Shown: positions 1 to 6,483 of the stretch, piece after piece
Numbering within the stretch: position 1 is the stretch's first letter
Layout: the number at the start of each line of letters is the position of its first letter
NCBI GenBank assembly: GCA_964431685.1
Contig: CAYSLA010000091.1
Coordinates: 1 to 13,320, forward strand
Direction of reading: 5' to 3'
Origin: CAYSLA01 sp964431685
GTDB lineage: Bacteria > Armatimonadota > UBA5829
Length of the DNA stretch: 13,320 nucleotides
Translations under genes and position numbers: made by a program
Notes under the pieces: model-generated
The model's database searches: none
Told to the model about the DNA's origin: nothing
The model's input: the letters and a program-made list of their open reading frames with translations, nothing else

Positions 1-30
1 AGTGGGCGTTGAGATAAGAGGAGGCCGGAT

Positions 31-399
31 TTGCCAACACAAGGACAACTTCAAGCCGATATTAGTGAGGCCATCATTAAGTTCGAGAAGGAGTACATGG
101 GCAGAGGCCCTCTGGAGACAAAGACATACATTGTCGATGACCTGGTCATTGTTCGCCTCAAAGGAGTCCTAACACAGGCGGAACACCAGCTAGCCAAGAC
201 CGGCGACTCATCAAGAGGTCGCGACCTTATCAAACAGGTGCGGATTGAGCTGCTTGAAAGGGGGCGCCCGCTCCTTGAGGCTGTAGTCGAGTCTATCATT
301 GGGTGTAAGGTGCAGAGCCTGCATACGGACATCAGCACTTCTACAGGCGAGAGGCTGATTGTCTTTGTGCTGAGTGCCCCGCCCGACTCCGACTCGTGA
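31..399 (+). CDS. MpsC / DUF2294 family small protein
   Basis: This encodes a 122-residue soluble protein. It starts at TTG 31, supported by a GAGGAGG ribosome binding site at 18-24 with six-base spacing. The residue pattern matches the DUF2294 family (now named MpsC after the staphylococcal membrane-potential system): an N-terminal helix with 'EYMGRGP' (about residues 21-28), then 'TYIVDDLVIVRLKG', then a helix ending in a 'VESIIGCKV' and 'HTDIST' strand region near the C-terminus. Length is normal for the family. No signal peptide or membrane segment is visible, and no mpsA/mpsB partner lies in the window. The family is widespread as a stand-alone gene of unclear function, so a membrane-potential role here is not supported. 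Stop codons just upstream (TGA 10-12, TAA 15-17) leave room for an upstream gene ending at the window edge. Family call from memory of the motif pattern; fairly sure. Confidence 0.8.
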   Translation: MPTQGQLQADISEAIIKFEKEYMGRGPLETKTYIVDDLVIVRLKGVLTQAEHQLAKTGDSSRGRDLIKQVRIELLERGRPLLEAVVESIIGCKVQSLHTDISTSTGERLIVFVLSAPPDSDS

Positions 400-494
400 G
401 CCGTATAGGGCGCCTCTGAGTCAAGTTTAGGGCAAAATCGCGCCCTGTCCGGGCAAGAAACAACGCGATTCGACGTTGTGGTGTCTGGTAGCGT

Positions 495-524
495 TTGACA
501 AGACGGGTATTGATCTGCTAAACT
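495..524 (+). promoter_or_regulatory. sigma-70-type promoter, extended -10
   Basis: TTGACA (495-500) is a perfect -35 box. After an 18-base spacer comes TAAACT (519-524) as the -10 box, preceded by TG at 516-517 (TGC just before the -10), an extended -10 element. Predicted transcription start is about 531. It points at a short region that ends in an intrinsic terminator at 616, not directly at a protein start. Confidence 0.55.
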
Positions 525-530
525 ACTGTT

Positions 531-616
531 GAACATGTGCAGACGAACAGGGGGTAGACGTCTACCTGCTGATTTGTGGGCCGCGGACGATACTGGTGTC
601 GTTGCGCGGCCTTTTT
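531..616 (+). ncRNA. Candidate small RNA or attenuated leader, about 86 nt
   Basis: The unit is bounded by a good promoter (495-524) and an intrinsic terminator (579-616), giving a predicted transcript of about 86 nt. Inside it lies a perfect 14-base palindrome, GGTAGACGTCTACC at 553-566, which would fold as a short hairpin with a four-base loop. I do not recognise an Rfam class (not 6S, SRP, tmRNA, T-box or a common riboswitch). It could be a trans-acting small RNA, or the terminated form of a long leader for the operon starting at 879. No expression evidence is available. Confidence 0.35.
579..616 (+). terminator. Intrinsic terminator 1
   Basis: GGCCGCG (579-585) pairs with CGCGGCC (605-611). 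An inner ACGA (587-590)/TCGT (599-602) extension closes an eight-base loop. TTTTT follows immediately at 612-616. The stem is G+C-rich and perfect over seven pairs, with a small internal asymmetry. Confidence 0.75.
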
Positions 617-678
617 GCATATATGATATGGTAGCGGCCGAGTTCGACCGGGGTCTGTGAGATGGCGGTCGAGAGCGA

Positions 679-724
679 ACGCCGAACACCGCCGAAGCCA
701 CGGCAGTGTTCGGCGTATTTTTTT
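679..724 (+). terminator. Intrinsic terminator 2
   Basis: An 11-bp perfect stem (ACGCCGAACAC at 679-689 with GTGTTCGGCGT at 706-716) encloses an inner GCCG/CGGC pairing (691-694/701-704). It is followed by A and a run of seven T at 718-724. This is the strongest terminator in the window. It lies 155 bases before the GTG of the PEPCK-like gene. It also shows that transcripts entering from the left are normally stopped here unless antiterminated. Confidence 0.8.
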
Positions 725-785
725 ACTGACTGAGATTACTGAATATCCAGGTATGTCATATCGACCAGCGGAAGATCCGGCAAGC

Positions 786-804
786 CCCTGAACTTGATTC
801 AGGG
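786..804. repeat. REP-like palindrome (CCCTGAA...TTCAGGG)
   Basis: CCCTGAA (786-792) and TTCAGGG (798-804) form a seven-bp stem around CTTGA. The same CCTGAACTYGATTCAGG-type core recurs at 8493-8510 and 8574-8589, with a half copy at 8524-8532, all in intergenic DNA. It looks like a dispersed extragenic palindrome family of this genome. Confidence 0.55.
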
Positions 805-878
805 TCAGGGCCCAGAGATTCCTTCCCACGGGTCGCAAGTGACAGCGTTTCTTTAGTCCGAAGGATGGAGGTTCTAGC

Positions 879-2687
879 GTGCTGAGTAAAAGTCTGGAAC
901 AAGAAGGCAACCAGTTGATTTTGCATACGACCGGGGTTATCTGCTCTACCACTCGTGAGCTTGCCTCGAGCGATGTGTTCGAGTTCGTCGTCGAACGCTA
1001 CATCGCACAGCTTCGCAGACACGACTCGCCGCTCCTGGACCAGTTGTGCGCGGATTCCGAGAACTCCGTCCACGTACCACGCCTGATTGCTCTACTGCGA
1101 ACTCTTGCCGCAGTGCCTCTGGAGCAGGTTGTGAAGATCTTGCCCCACGCAGATGACTACATCGGGCGGCGTGAGCCTCTTCACGAACTGGTGGAGGGAC
1201 TCTACGATTTCTGGCGTTCTTACGACCGGTTTATGGTCTGTCACTCAGAGCAAGGCCCTGACAGCCACGACCAGCGTCCATATCGCACGTTCAATGCGAC
1301 AGTGGAGCAGTTGACACACCTGGTTCGCGCTCTCTACAGAGACATCTGTGAGAACATAACGGGCGATCACCCTCGGGTCTACCGTCAGGTGTCAGCCGGA
1401 TGCAACGCCGCCGTGATCGCCGTACCCAAACCCTGGAACTGCCCCCAGGCATACTCGAGTCAGTTAAGTGACATAGAGTTCGTACGGCAGGTTCTCGTGA
1501 ACCCTCCGATGGTTCTGGTAAGCCCCACGAGCAAGCGTACGGAGCATTTCCGGAAAATAGAAAGCAACCCGGTTTCAGGGCTATCGCTGGATACGAAGAA
1601 GTGGCTGTGCTATCCGGCGCAGGTTGGGAATCTGGTCATATTCATGTACTTCCATCAGAAGTCGATTGGCGTGGGGTGCGCTCTTGCCAATCTGTTCGGA
1701 CTTGCAACAGACGAACAAATTTCGACAGGCCCGGACGCAGTCTATGTCCACGGAGCGCCCGGAGAGCAGCGGTTCCCGAGCCCAGAAGAAGGACTGGCTG
1801 GTGCCGGCGACACGCCGGCAGTCTTCTATGATGATGAACAGAACGGCTTCTTTGTGGCTACGGTTCCGGACGAAGAACGCTTTGGCGGATTCAACTACCT
1901 GAGGGAAATGGCGCTTACGCTCCATAACGTCGTGAACATAAAGCGCGGAATAATGCCATTTCACGGCTCGATGATCAGGGTGGAGCTCAGAAATGGAAAT
2001 GCCGCGAATATCTTGATGATAGGCGACGACTACGCCGGACGACGAGAATCCATAGAAGCGCTTCGACTCATCGGCAGCGACTCAATTCGCGATTTCAGAA
2101 TCATAGCAAACGACATGGGTTCGCTGCATATCTCAGAAGGCAATACTCTGTTGGGCTATGGCGCTGAAATAGGAGCCTGCATTCGGCTGGATGACCTGAA
2201 GTATGGTCATGCCCTTGGCCAGATGGACAGGGCTATCATAATGAACCCCGGAGCGAGCAACGCACGCGTGGTGATCCCAGTAACGAATCTTGATGATGTT
2301 ACTCGAGGGTATCGGGTAGATGTACTGGTCTACACCAATAACTACGAAGAGACAGACAGCCGGCATACCACAATCGAGCAATTCACGGACTTTGAAGACG
2401 CGTTTAAGACATTCAGAGACGCGGCGACAATGGTAAAGGGCACCACTATGTCAACGGGAGTTGCCCACACGTATTTCGCGAATCGATTTGGCGCGGTCCA
2501 GTACACCGATGTCCACGACGAACTGGCAAGGCGGACGCTGCGAGCAGCCATCGACAGCGGAGCGTTTGTTGGACAGGTCAGAACGCGCGTAGGCATAAGA
2601 CGTTACGGCGAACGAGGGCCGCATCTTGCCGCGCAAGCCCTGCTGGATCTTGTTGGCAACAATCGGAATGGAGGTGGCCAGGAATGA
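879..2687 (+). CDS. PEPCK-like protein with degenerate P-loop
   Basis: A 602-residue cytosolic protein starting at GTG 879, with GGAGG at 867-871 spaced seven bases. It resembles clostridial-type proteins annotated as phosphoenolpyruvate-carboxykinase-like. The N-terminal half (about 1-350) carries conserved blocks such as 'RPYRTFN', 'HPRVYRQVSAG' and 'WLCYPAQVGNL'. The C-terminal half is the nucleotide-binding part: 'MPFHGSM' at 359-365, the P-loop position at 382-391, 'IIANDMGSL' at 408-416, then 'GYGAEIGA', 'GQMDRAIIMNPG' and 'KGTTMSTGVAHTYFAN'. Where relatives, as I remember them, read GDSGAGKSES and ADDMGS, this protein reads GDDYAGRRES and ANDMGS. The P-loop lysine is replaced by arginine (R388 or R389) and one acidic residue by N411. 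ATP/GTP phosphoryl transfer is therefore doubtful, and a regulatory or structural partner role is likely. It overlaps the next gene by four bases (ATGA), so the two are translationally coupled. Confidence 0.75.
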   Translation: MLSKSLEQEGNQLILHTTGVICSTTRELASSDVFEFVVERYIAQLRRHDSPLLDQLCADSENSVHVPRLIALLRTLAAVPLEQVVKILPHADDYIGRREPLHELVEGLYDFWRSYDRFMVCHSEQGPDSHDQRPYRTFNATVEQLTHLVRALYRDICENITGDHPRVYRQVSAGCNAAVIAVPKPWNCPQAYSSQLSDIEFVRQVLVNPPMVLVSPTSKRTEHFRKIESNPVSGLSLDTKKWLCYPAQVGNLVIFMYFHQKSIGVGCALANLFGLATDEQISTGPDAVYVHGAPGEQRFPSPEEGLAGAGDTPAVFYDDEQNGFFVATVPDEERFGGFNYLREMALTLHNVVNIKRGIMPFHGSMIRVELRNGNAANILMIGDDYAGRRESIEALRLIGSDSIRDFRIIANDMGSLHISEGNTLLGYGAEIGACIRLDDLKYGHALGQMDRAIIMNPGASNARVVIPVTNLDDVTRGYRVDVLVYTNNYEETDSRHTTIEQFTDFEDAFKTFRDAATMVKGTTMSTGVAHTYFANRFGAVQYTDVHDELARRTLRAAIDSGAFVGQVRTRVGIRRYGERGPHLAAQALLDLVGNNRNGGGQE

Positions 2688-4579
2688 TGAATCTGAATCT
2701 GGCTCAAGACTGGTCTGCCGTGAGTCTACCCGACGACGTGGTTCGACTGATAAAGAATGCGCCGGAATGCATATTCCCGAACAGCCGCGAAGAACTTATC
2801 CGCCTTGCAACAGGAGGACAGGAAAGCGGGGTGTTCGAGGTGGCATACGATGTTCCCGGCAAAGATCGGATATTGGAGGCAACGGTAGCGATCTGCAGAA
2901 ACGGCCTTTCAGTGAACTACGAAGACATATACATGCGTCGCAGGGACCCCGATTGCATGTTGATCGGTGACAACAAAGCAACCGACAAGCCCACATTCGC
3001 CGGTCGCTTCGGTTCGGACTTCGACCCACTGCGAGAGCAGACCCTGGAGTGGCTGGAGAGCCAACGGTTGATTCTAATGCCTTTCTTTGCAGGCAGCGCG
3101 GACAGCAGACGTGGATACGGCGCGCTCCTTGTCGCTCCTGCAAATGCGGCGTTTTTCGCGGGTGGCCTGGGCGACCTCCAGGGGGCGGTTCCGGCCGATT
3201 CATTGCCTTCGGACTTCAAAACAAGAATGGTGCTCTATCTGGCGCCTCCTTTCAGGCACACTCATTTCGACGGCAGACAGGTTGTAGTCCATAATCGCAA
3301 GGACGATTTGTACGAGATATTCTCATATAATCTCTACCCGGGCCCCAGCGCAAAAAAAGGAGTCTATGGCGCGCTTCTGTCGGTTGGCATCGAGGAAGGT
3401 TGGTCGACTCTTCACGGCTCCTGCGTACAGGTTGTCACACCCTATGAGAACACGATCTCGATCCTCCACGAGGGCGCGAGCGGAGGAGGAAAAAGTGAGT
3501 TGCTCGAATACGCACATCGCCAGCCGGATGGAAGACTTCTACTGGGTCAAAACCTGATTACCGATGAGAGACTCGACCTTGTTCTGGGTCAGGGCTGTAG
3601 CATCAAGAGAGTGTGCGACGACATGGCAATCTGCCCACAGGATTTGCAGGGAAAAGAGGGCTGGTTGGTAGTGGAAGATGCCGAAGAGGCGTGGTTTATC
3701 CGGCTGGATCACATCAGAAACTACGGTACAGATCCTCACCTCGAAATGTGGACGACACATCCAGAAGAACCTCTAATCTTCCTGAATCTCGACGGAGTGC
3801 CGGGAGCCACTTGCCTTATCTGGGAGCATATCCAGGACGAGCCCGGCAAACCGTGTCCCAATCCGCGGGTTATCATGCCTCGTCGTTTGATTCCGGACAC
3901 CATAGATTCCGTGACTGAAGTGCGGTATCGCAACTTCGGCATAAGAACTCCTCCTTGCACATCGGATAGACCGACGTACGGAATCGCGGGGTATCTGCAT
4001 ATTCTTCCACCTGCGCTTGCCTGGCTATGGCGGCTTGTTGCGCCGCGCGGACACGCAAATCCGAGCATAACGGATACCGCCGGACTCTCCAGCGAGGGTG
4101 TAGGATCGTATTGGCCATTTGCTTCAGGGCGCAGCGTCGATCACGCCAACTTGTTGCTGGAACAGATGGAGCGGACTCCCCTGGTGCGATATACGCTAAC
4201 GCCGAATCAGCACGTCGGAGTATGGAAGACCTCATTCATGCCGCAGTGGATTGCCAGAGAGTATCTGGCGCGCAGAGGTCTATCCGTACTCAACCCAGCG
4301 GACCTGCATCAATCAAGATGTCCGCTGCTCGGATATGGCCTCAGCAGACTTCATCTGGAGGGACAGAGCATCCCCAGTTTCCTGCTGAATGTAGAAGAGC
4401 AACGGGAGGTGGGTGTTGAGGCCTATGATGAAGGCGCGAGAATCTTACATGAGTTCTTCGTTTCTGAGCTTCAGAAATTCCTCGTGCCGGATCTCGGCAA
4501 CAGAGGGCGCGAGATCATAGAGTGTTGCCTCGACGACGGCAACGTAGACGATTACGACCGATTATTGAGCTTTGAATAG
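2684..4579 (+). CDS. DUF4914 family PEPCK-like protein, intact P-loop
   Basis: A 631-residue cytosolic protein starting at ATG 2684 within the ATGA overlap; GGAGGTGG at 2670-2677 is its ribosome binding site. It matches the DUF4914 family over its whole length: 'FEVAYDVPGK' and 'SVNYEDIYMRRRDPDCM' near the N-terminus, 'APPFRHTHF' and 'NLYPGPSAKKG' in the middle. The phosphate-binding loop GASGGGKS lies at 264-271 (Walker A type GxxxxGKS). Then come 'LNLDGVPGATCLIWEHI', 'PNPRVIMPRR', 'LAWLWRLVAPRGHANPSI', 'EGVGSYWPFA' and 'FMPQWIAREYLARRG'. Length is typical. The P-loop and overall layout suggest a PEPCK-fold kinase or carboxykinase, but the reaction is unknown. Tight coupling with the preceding PEPCK-like protein suggests the pair forms one complex, with this subunit holding the working nucleotide site. 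The stop at 4577-4579 is followed by a 104-base gap with no terminator. Confidence 0.78.
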   Translation: MMNLNLAQDWSAVSLPDDVVRLIKNAPECIFPNSREELIRLATGGQESGVFEVAYDVPGKDRILEATVAICRNGLSVNYEDIYMRRRDPDCMLIGDNKATDKPTFAGRFGSDFDPLREQTLEWLESQRLILMPFFAGSADSRRGYGALLVAPANAAFFAGGLGDLQGAVPADSLPSDFKTRMVLYLAPPFRHTHFDGRQVVVHNRKDDLYEIFSYNLYPGPSAKKGVYGALLSVGIEEGWSTLHGSCVQVVTPYENTISILHEGASGGGKSELLEYAHRQPDGRLLLGQNLITDERLDLVLGQGCSIKRVCDDMAICPQDLQGKEGWLVVEDAEEAWFIRLDHIRNYGTDPHLEMWTTHPEEPLIFLNLDGVPGATCLIWEHIQDEPGKPCPNPRVIMPRRLIPDTIDSVTEVRYRNFGIRTPPCTSDRPTYGIAGYLHILPPALAWLWRLVAPRGHANPSITDTAGLSSEGVGSYWPFASGRSVDHANLLLEQMERTPLVRYTLTPNQHVGVWKTSFMPQWIAREYLARRGLSVLNPADLHQSRCPLLGYGLSRLHLEGQSIPSFLLNVEEQREVGVEAYDEGARILHEFFVSELQKFLVPDLGNRGREIIECCLDDGNVDDYDRLLSFE

Positions 4580-4683
4580 ATGGAATGCTGCCCCGGCTGA
4601 CTGGCAACTCTGTCGGGACGGCAATCGGAGGATCTCTCCCGCCGGTTGGGATGGCACGTGAAGTCGACTGGAGGAATTCGGCA

Positions 4684-5934
4684 GTGCACAGATACTTGAT
4701 ATTGGTGGCGTCAGTGCTGATGCAAGCCTGCCTTGGAGGCGTCTATACATGGAGCACCTTCGTTCCTGCTCTGACATCGAAATACGGTCTTTCCACCGCG
4801 CAGACCCAAGCCATTTTTGGTATTGCCTTCTGTGTGTTCACGGGTTTGATGATACTGGCGGGCCGACTGCAGGAGAAGTACGGTCCGCGCATTATTGGTA
4901 TTATAGCGGGGTTGCTCCTGGGAACAGGATACATAATATCATCCCAGTCGGGCGGATCATTTACCCTCCTGTTCATCGGTTACGGTCTGGTTGGAGGAGC
5001 AGGAATTGGATTTGGCTATGTGTGCCCACTGGCCACGTGCGTGAAGTGGTTTCCCGAACATAAGGGGTTGATAACCGGAATCGTGGTTGCAGGCTTTGGC
5101 TCGGGAGCAATTCTCTTTTCCAGTATGGCTGGAGGTCTTCTCGATAGAGGCGTCGATGTCCTTGAAGTATTCCGTCTGATGGGGATCGCGAGCGGGCTGA
5201 CGGTTATGGGCTGCGCGCTGTTGCTGACGGTTCCTGAGAACAGTGGCCAGCAATCGATGCCAACAGAATTTCCGTTGCGCTGGCTGATCCGACAGGGTTC
5301 ATTCAAGCTATCGGCAATCGGTATGTTCTCGGGCACCTTTGCCGGAATGATGATAATTGGCAACATTAACCCGATCGGGCTTTCGGCAGGGCTGGCCCCC
5401 GGATTTGCCGGAATTGCAGTCAGCACGTTCGCTGTGGGCAACACCATCGGCAGAGTACTTTGGGGAAGAATCTCGGACAAGATCGGCAGAGCGGCGATTC
5501 CGATGTCACTTCTGTATATGACCATTGCCGTGATTCTTCTCATACCTGCCGGTAACTCGGCTATGAGCTTTGTTCTGGCGGCGATGGCCGTAGGTTTCGG
5601 ATTCGGAGCGTGTTTTGTCATATATGCAGCCGAGGTGACGTCAGAATACGGTGCCAGAGCCATCGGCAACGTATATCCAACGATCATGCTGTTCTACGGC
5701 GTTTCGGGACTCGCGGGGCCAGGTATTGGGGGGTGGTTGTTCGATACTACCGGGGCCTATACGTTGTCAGGAGTAATCGCCGCGTCCGTGACCGCAACAG
5801 GGTGCTTGCTCACTGGGTTCCTGGCAAGAAGACACCGTTCGCCGTTTTGCTTTTCACACGGGTGCGATTGGAAATCACACGCGAGCGGGGTCAGATACGA
5901 GGAACAGGAAAGGGAGACGGCAGATTGCGCTTGA
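4684..5934 (+). CDS. MFS transporter, OFA (oxalate/formate antiporter-like) family
   Basis: The frame is open from 4585, but the best start is GTG 4684. It has TGGAGG at 4669-4674 nine bases upstream, and the protein then begins 'VHRYLILVASVLMQACLGGVYTWS', as OFA proteins normally do. This gives 416 residues with about 12 hydrophobic segments. Family marks are the first-helix 'ACLGGVYTWSTFVPAL', the 'GRLQEKYGPR' loop between helices 2 and 3, and its repeat in the second half, 'GRVLWGRISDKIGR'. OFA members carry small mono- and dicarboxylates such as oxalate, formate or related acids by exchange or proton symport; the substrate here cannot be read from sequence. Position between PEPCK-like and PurE-like genes suggests a carboxylate that these enzymes use or make. 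The C-terminal tail (after about residue 380) is hydrophilic and not conserved. The next gene starts 40 bases on. Confidence 0.85.
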   Translation: MHRYLILVASVLMQACLGGVYTWSTFVPALTSKYGLSTAQTQAIFGIAFCVFTGLMILAGRLQEKYGPRIIGIIAGLLLGTGYIISSQSGGSFTLLFIGYGLVGGAGIGFGYVCPLATCVKWFPEHKGLITGIVVAGFGSGAILFSSMAGGLLDRGVDVLEVFRLMGIASGLTVMGCALLLTVPENSGQQSMPTEFPLRWLIRQGSFKLSAIGMFSGTFAGMMIIGNINPIGLSAGLAPGFAGIAVSTFAVGNTIGRVLWGRISDKIGRAAIPMSLLYMTIAVILLIPAGNSAMSFVLAAMAVGFGFGACFVIYAAEVTSEYGARAIGNVYPTIMLFYGVSGLAGPGIGGWLFDTTGAYTLSGVIAASVTATGCLLTGFLARRHRSPFCFSHGCDWKSHASGVRYEEQERETADCA

Positions 5935-5974
5935 ACATTAAGCGTCACAAATCACAACACAATGGAGGACTGCT

Positions 5975-6478
5975 ATGGAAAACTCACCGGAAGTATGTAT
6001 TGTCATGGGTAGCAAATCGGATCTGGAAGTAATGCGCGAAGCATCCAAAATCCTGCGCGATTTTGATGTGGCTCACGAGATTCGAGTTATCTCTGCCCAT
6101 CGCACACCCGACGTAGCGCATCGATTTGGCACAAACGCGAGGAGTCGTGGGGTAAAGGTAATCATAGCCGGAGCTGGCAAAGCGGCACATCTCGCAGGTG
6201 TTATGGCTTCGCTCACCACTCTGCCTGTAATCGGCATCCCGATGGTCACATCTGACTTGGGTGGACTCGATTCTCTACTGTCCACCGTGCAGATGCCGAG
6301 CGGAATACCTGTAGCCACGACCGCCATTGGCAAGGCGGGTGCAATCAACGCAGCGTTACTTGCAGTATCTATGCTTGCGTTGTGCAGACAGGACTTAGTC
6401 GGGAAGCTCGAAGCATATAGACAGCAGTTACGCAAAGAAGTCGAGTTGGCAGACGCAGAACTAACAACAGGAGGATAG
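5975..6478 (+). CDS. purE: PurE-family N5-CAIR mutase / AIR carboxylase
   Basis: A 167-residue protein with ATG at 5975 and GGAGG at 5964-5968. In purine synthesis, class I PurE moves the carboxylate of N5-CAIR to give CAIR. The class I signatures are present in order: GSKSD at 12-16, SAHRTP at 40-45 with catalytic H42, AGAG..AAHL at 65-73, QMP.GIPVAT at 106-115, and 'AIGKAGAINAALLA'. Length is normal. Two changes stand out in the usual AGAGGAAHLPG loop: the second glycine of the GG pair is lysine (K69) and the proline is alanine (A74). No purK or other pur gene is present; its neighbours are an OFA transporter and an AroC-like gene, so it may be a paralogue with a changed substrate. The stop is five bases before the next ATG. 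Family is certain, exact substrate less so. Confidence 0.85.
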   Translation: MENSPEVCIVMGSKSDLEVMREASKILRDFDVAHEIRVISAHRTPDVAHRFGTNARSRGVKVIIAGAGKAAHLAGVMASLTTLPVIGIPMVTSDLGGLDSLLSTVQMPSGIPVATTAIGKAGAINAALLAVSMLALCRQDLVGKLEAYRQQLRKEVELADAELTTGG

Positions 6479-6483
6479 CAGCA

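Larger units (their letters stand above)
400..878. other. 480-base gap with promoter, two terminators and a REP-like palindrome
   Basis: No credible protein gene was found here. The stretch holds a small hairpin after the MpsC-like gene (AGGGC 429-433 with GCCCT 442-446, no T run), a dyad ACAACG/CGTTGT at 460-465 and 474-479, and a promoter at 495-524. It also has a terminator at 579-616, a stem at 644-650/666-672, a second terminator at 679-724, and a REP-like palindrome at 786-804. The ribosome binding site of the next gene is at 863-871. I see no convincing promoter between 725 and 866, so the operon at 879 may be read from further upstream, through or past the terminators. Confidence 0.6.

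Noticed and set aside
535..660. 41-codon reading frame starting at ATG 535 inside the promoter-terminator unit, as a leader peptide
   Set aside because: It has no ribosome binding site, runs through the terminator hairpin and T run, and its sequence shows no attenuator-like codon run.
636..660. T-arm-like GTTCGA at 642-647 as part of a tRNA
   Set aside because: The flanking bases do not form a T stem and no acceptor, D or anticodon arms can be drawn around it.
51..701. Long minus-strand open frame across the MpsC-like gene and the following gap
   Set aside because: It lies antisense to a supported gene, crosses both the promoter and the terminator, has low-complexity Ser/Arg/Pro composition, and its start region lies inside the strong terminator hairpin.
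518..952. Minus-strand open frame over the gap and start of the PEPCK-like gene
   Set aside because: No recognisable domain; it overlaps both terminators and the supported GTG start at 879 in the opposite direction.
4585..4683. N-terminal 33-residue extension of the OFA transporter
   Set aside because: The family starts at the first membrane helix; GTG 4684 has a good ribosome binding site and the extension is not hydrophobic or conserved-looking.
5016..5687. 223-codon minus-strand frame opposite the transporter gene
   Set aside because: It is a mirror frame of a membrane protein with conserved MFS motifs on the plus strand; no start signal or domain is visible.
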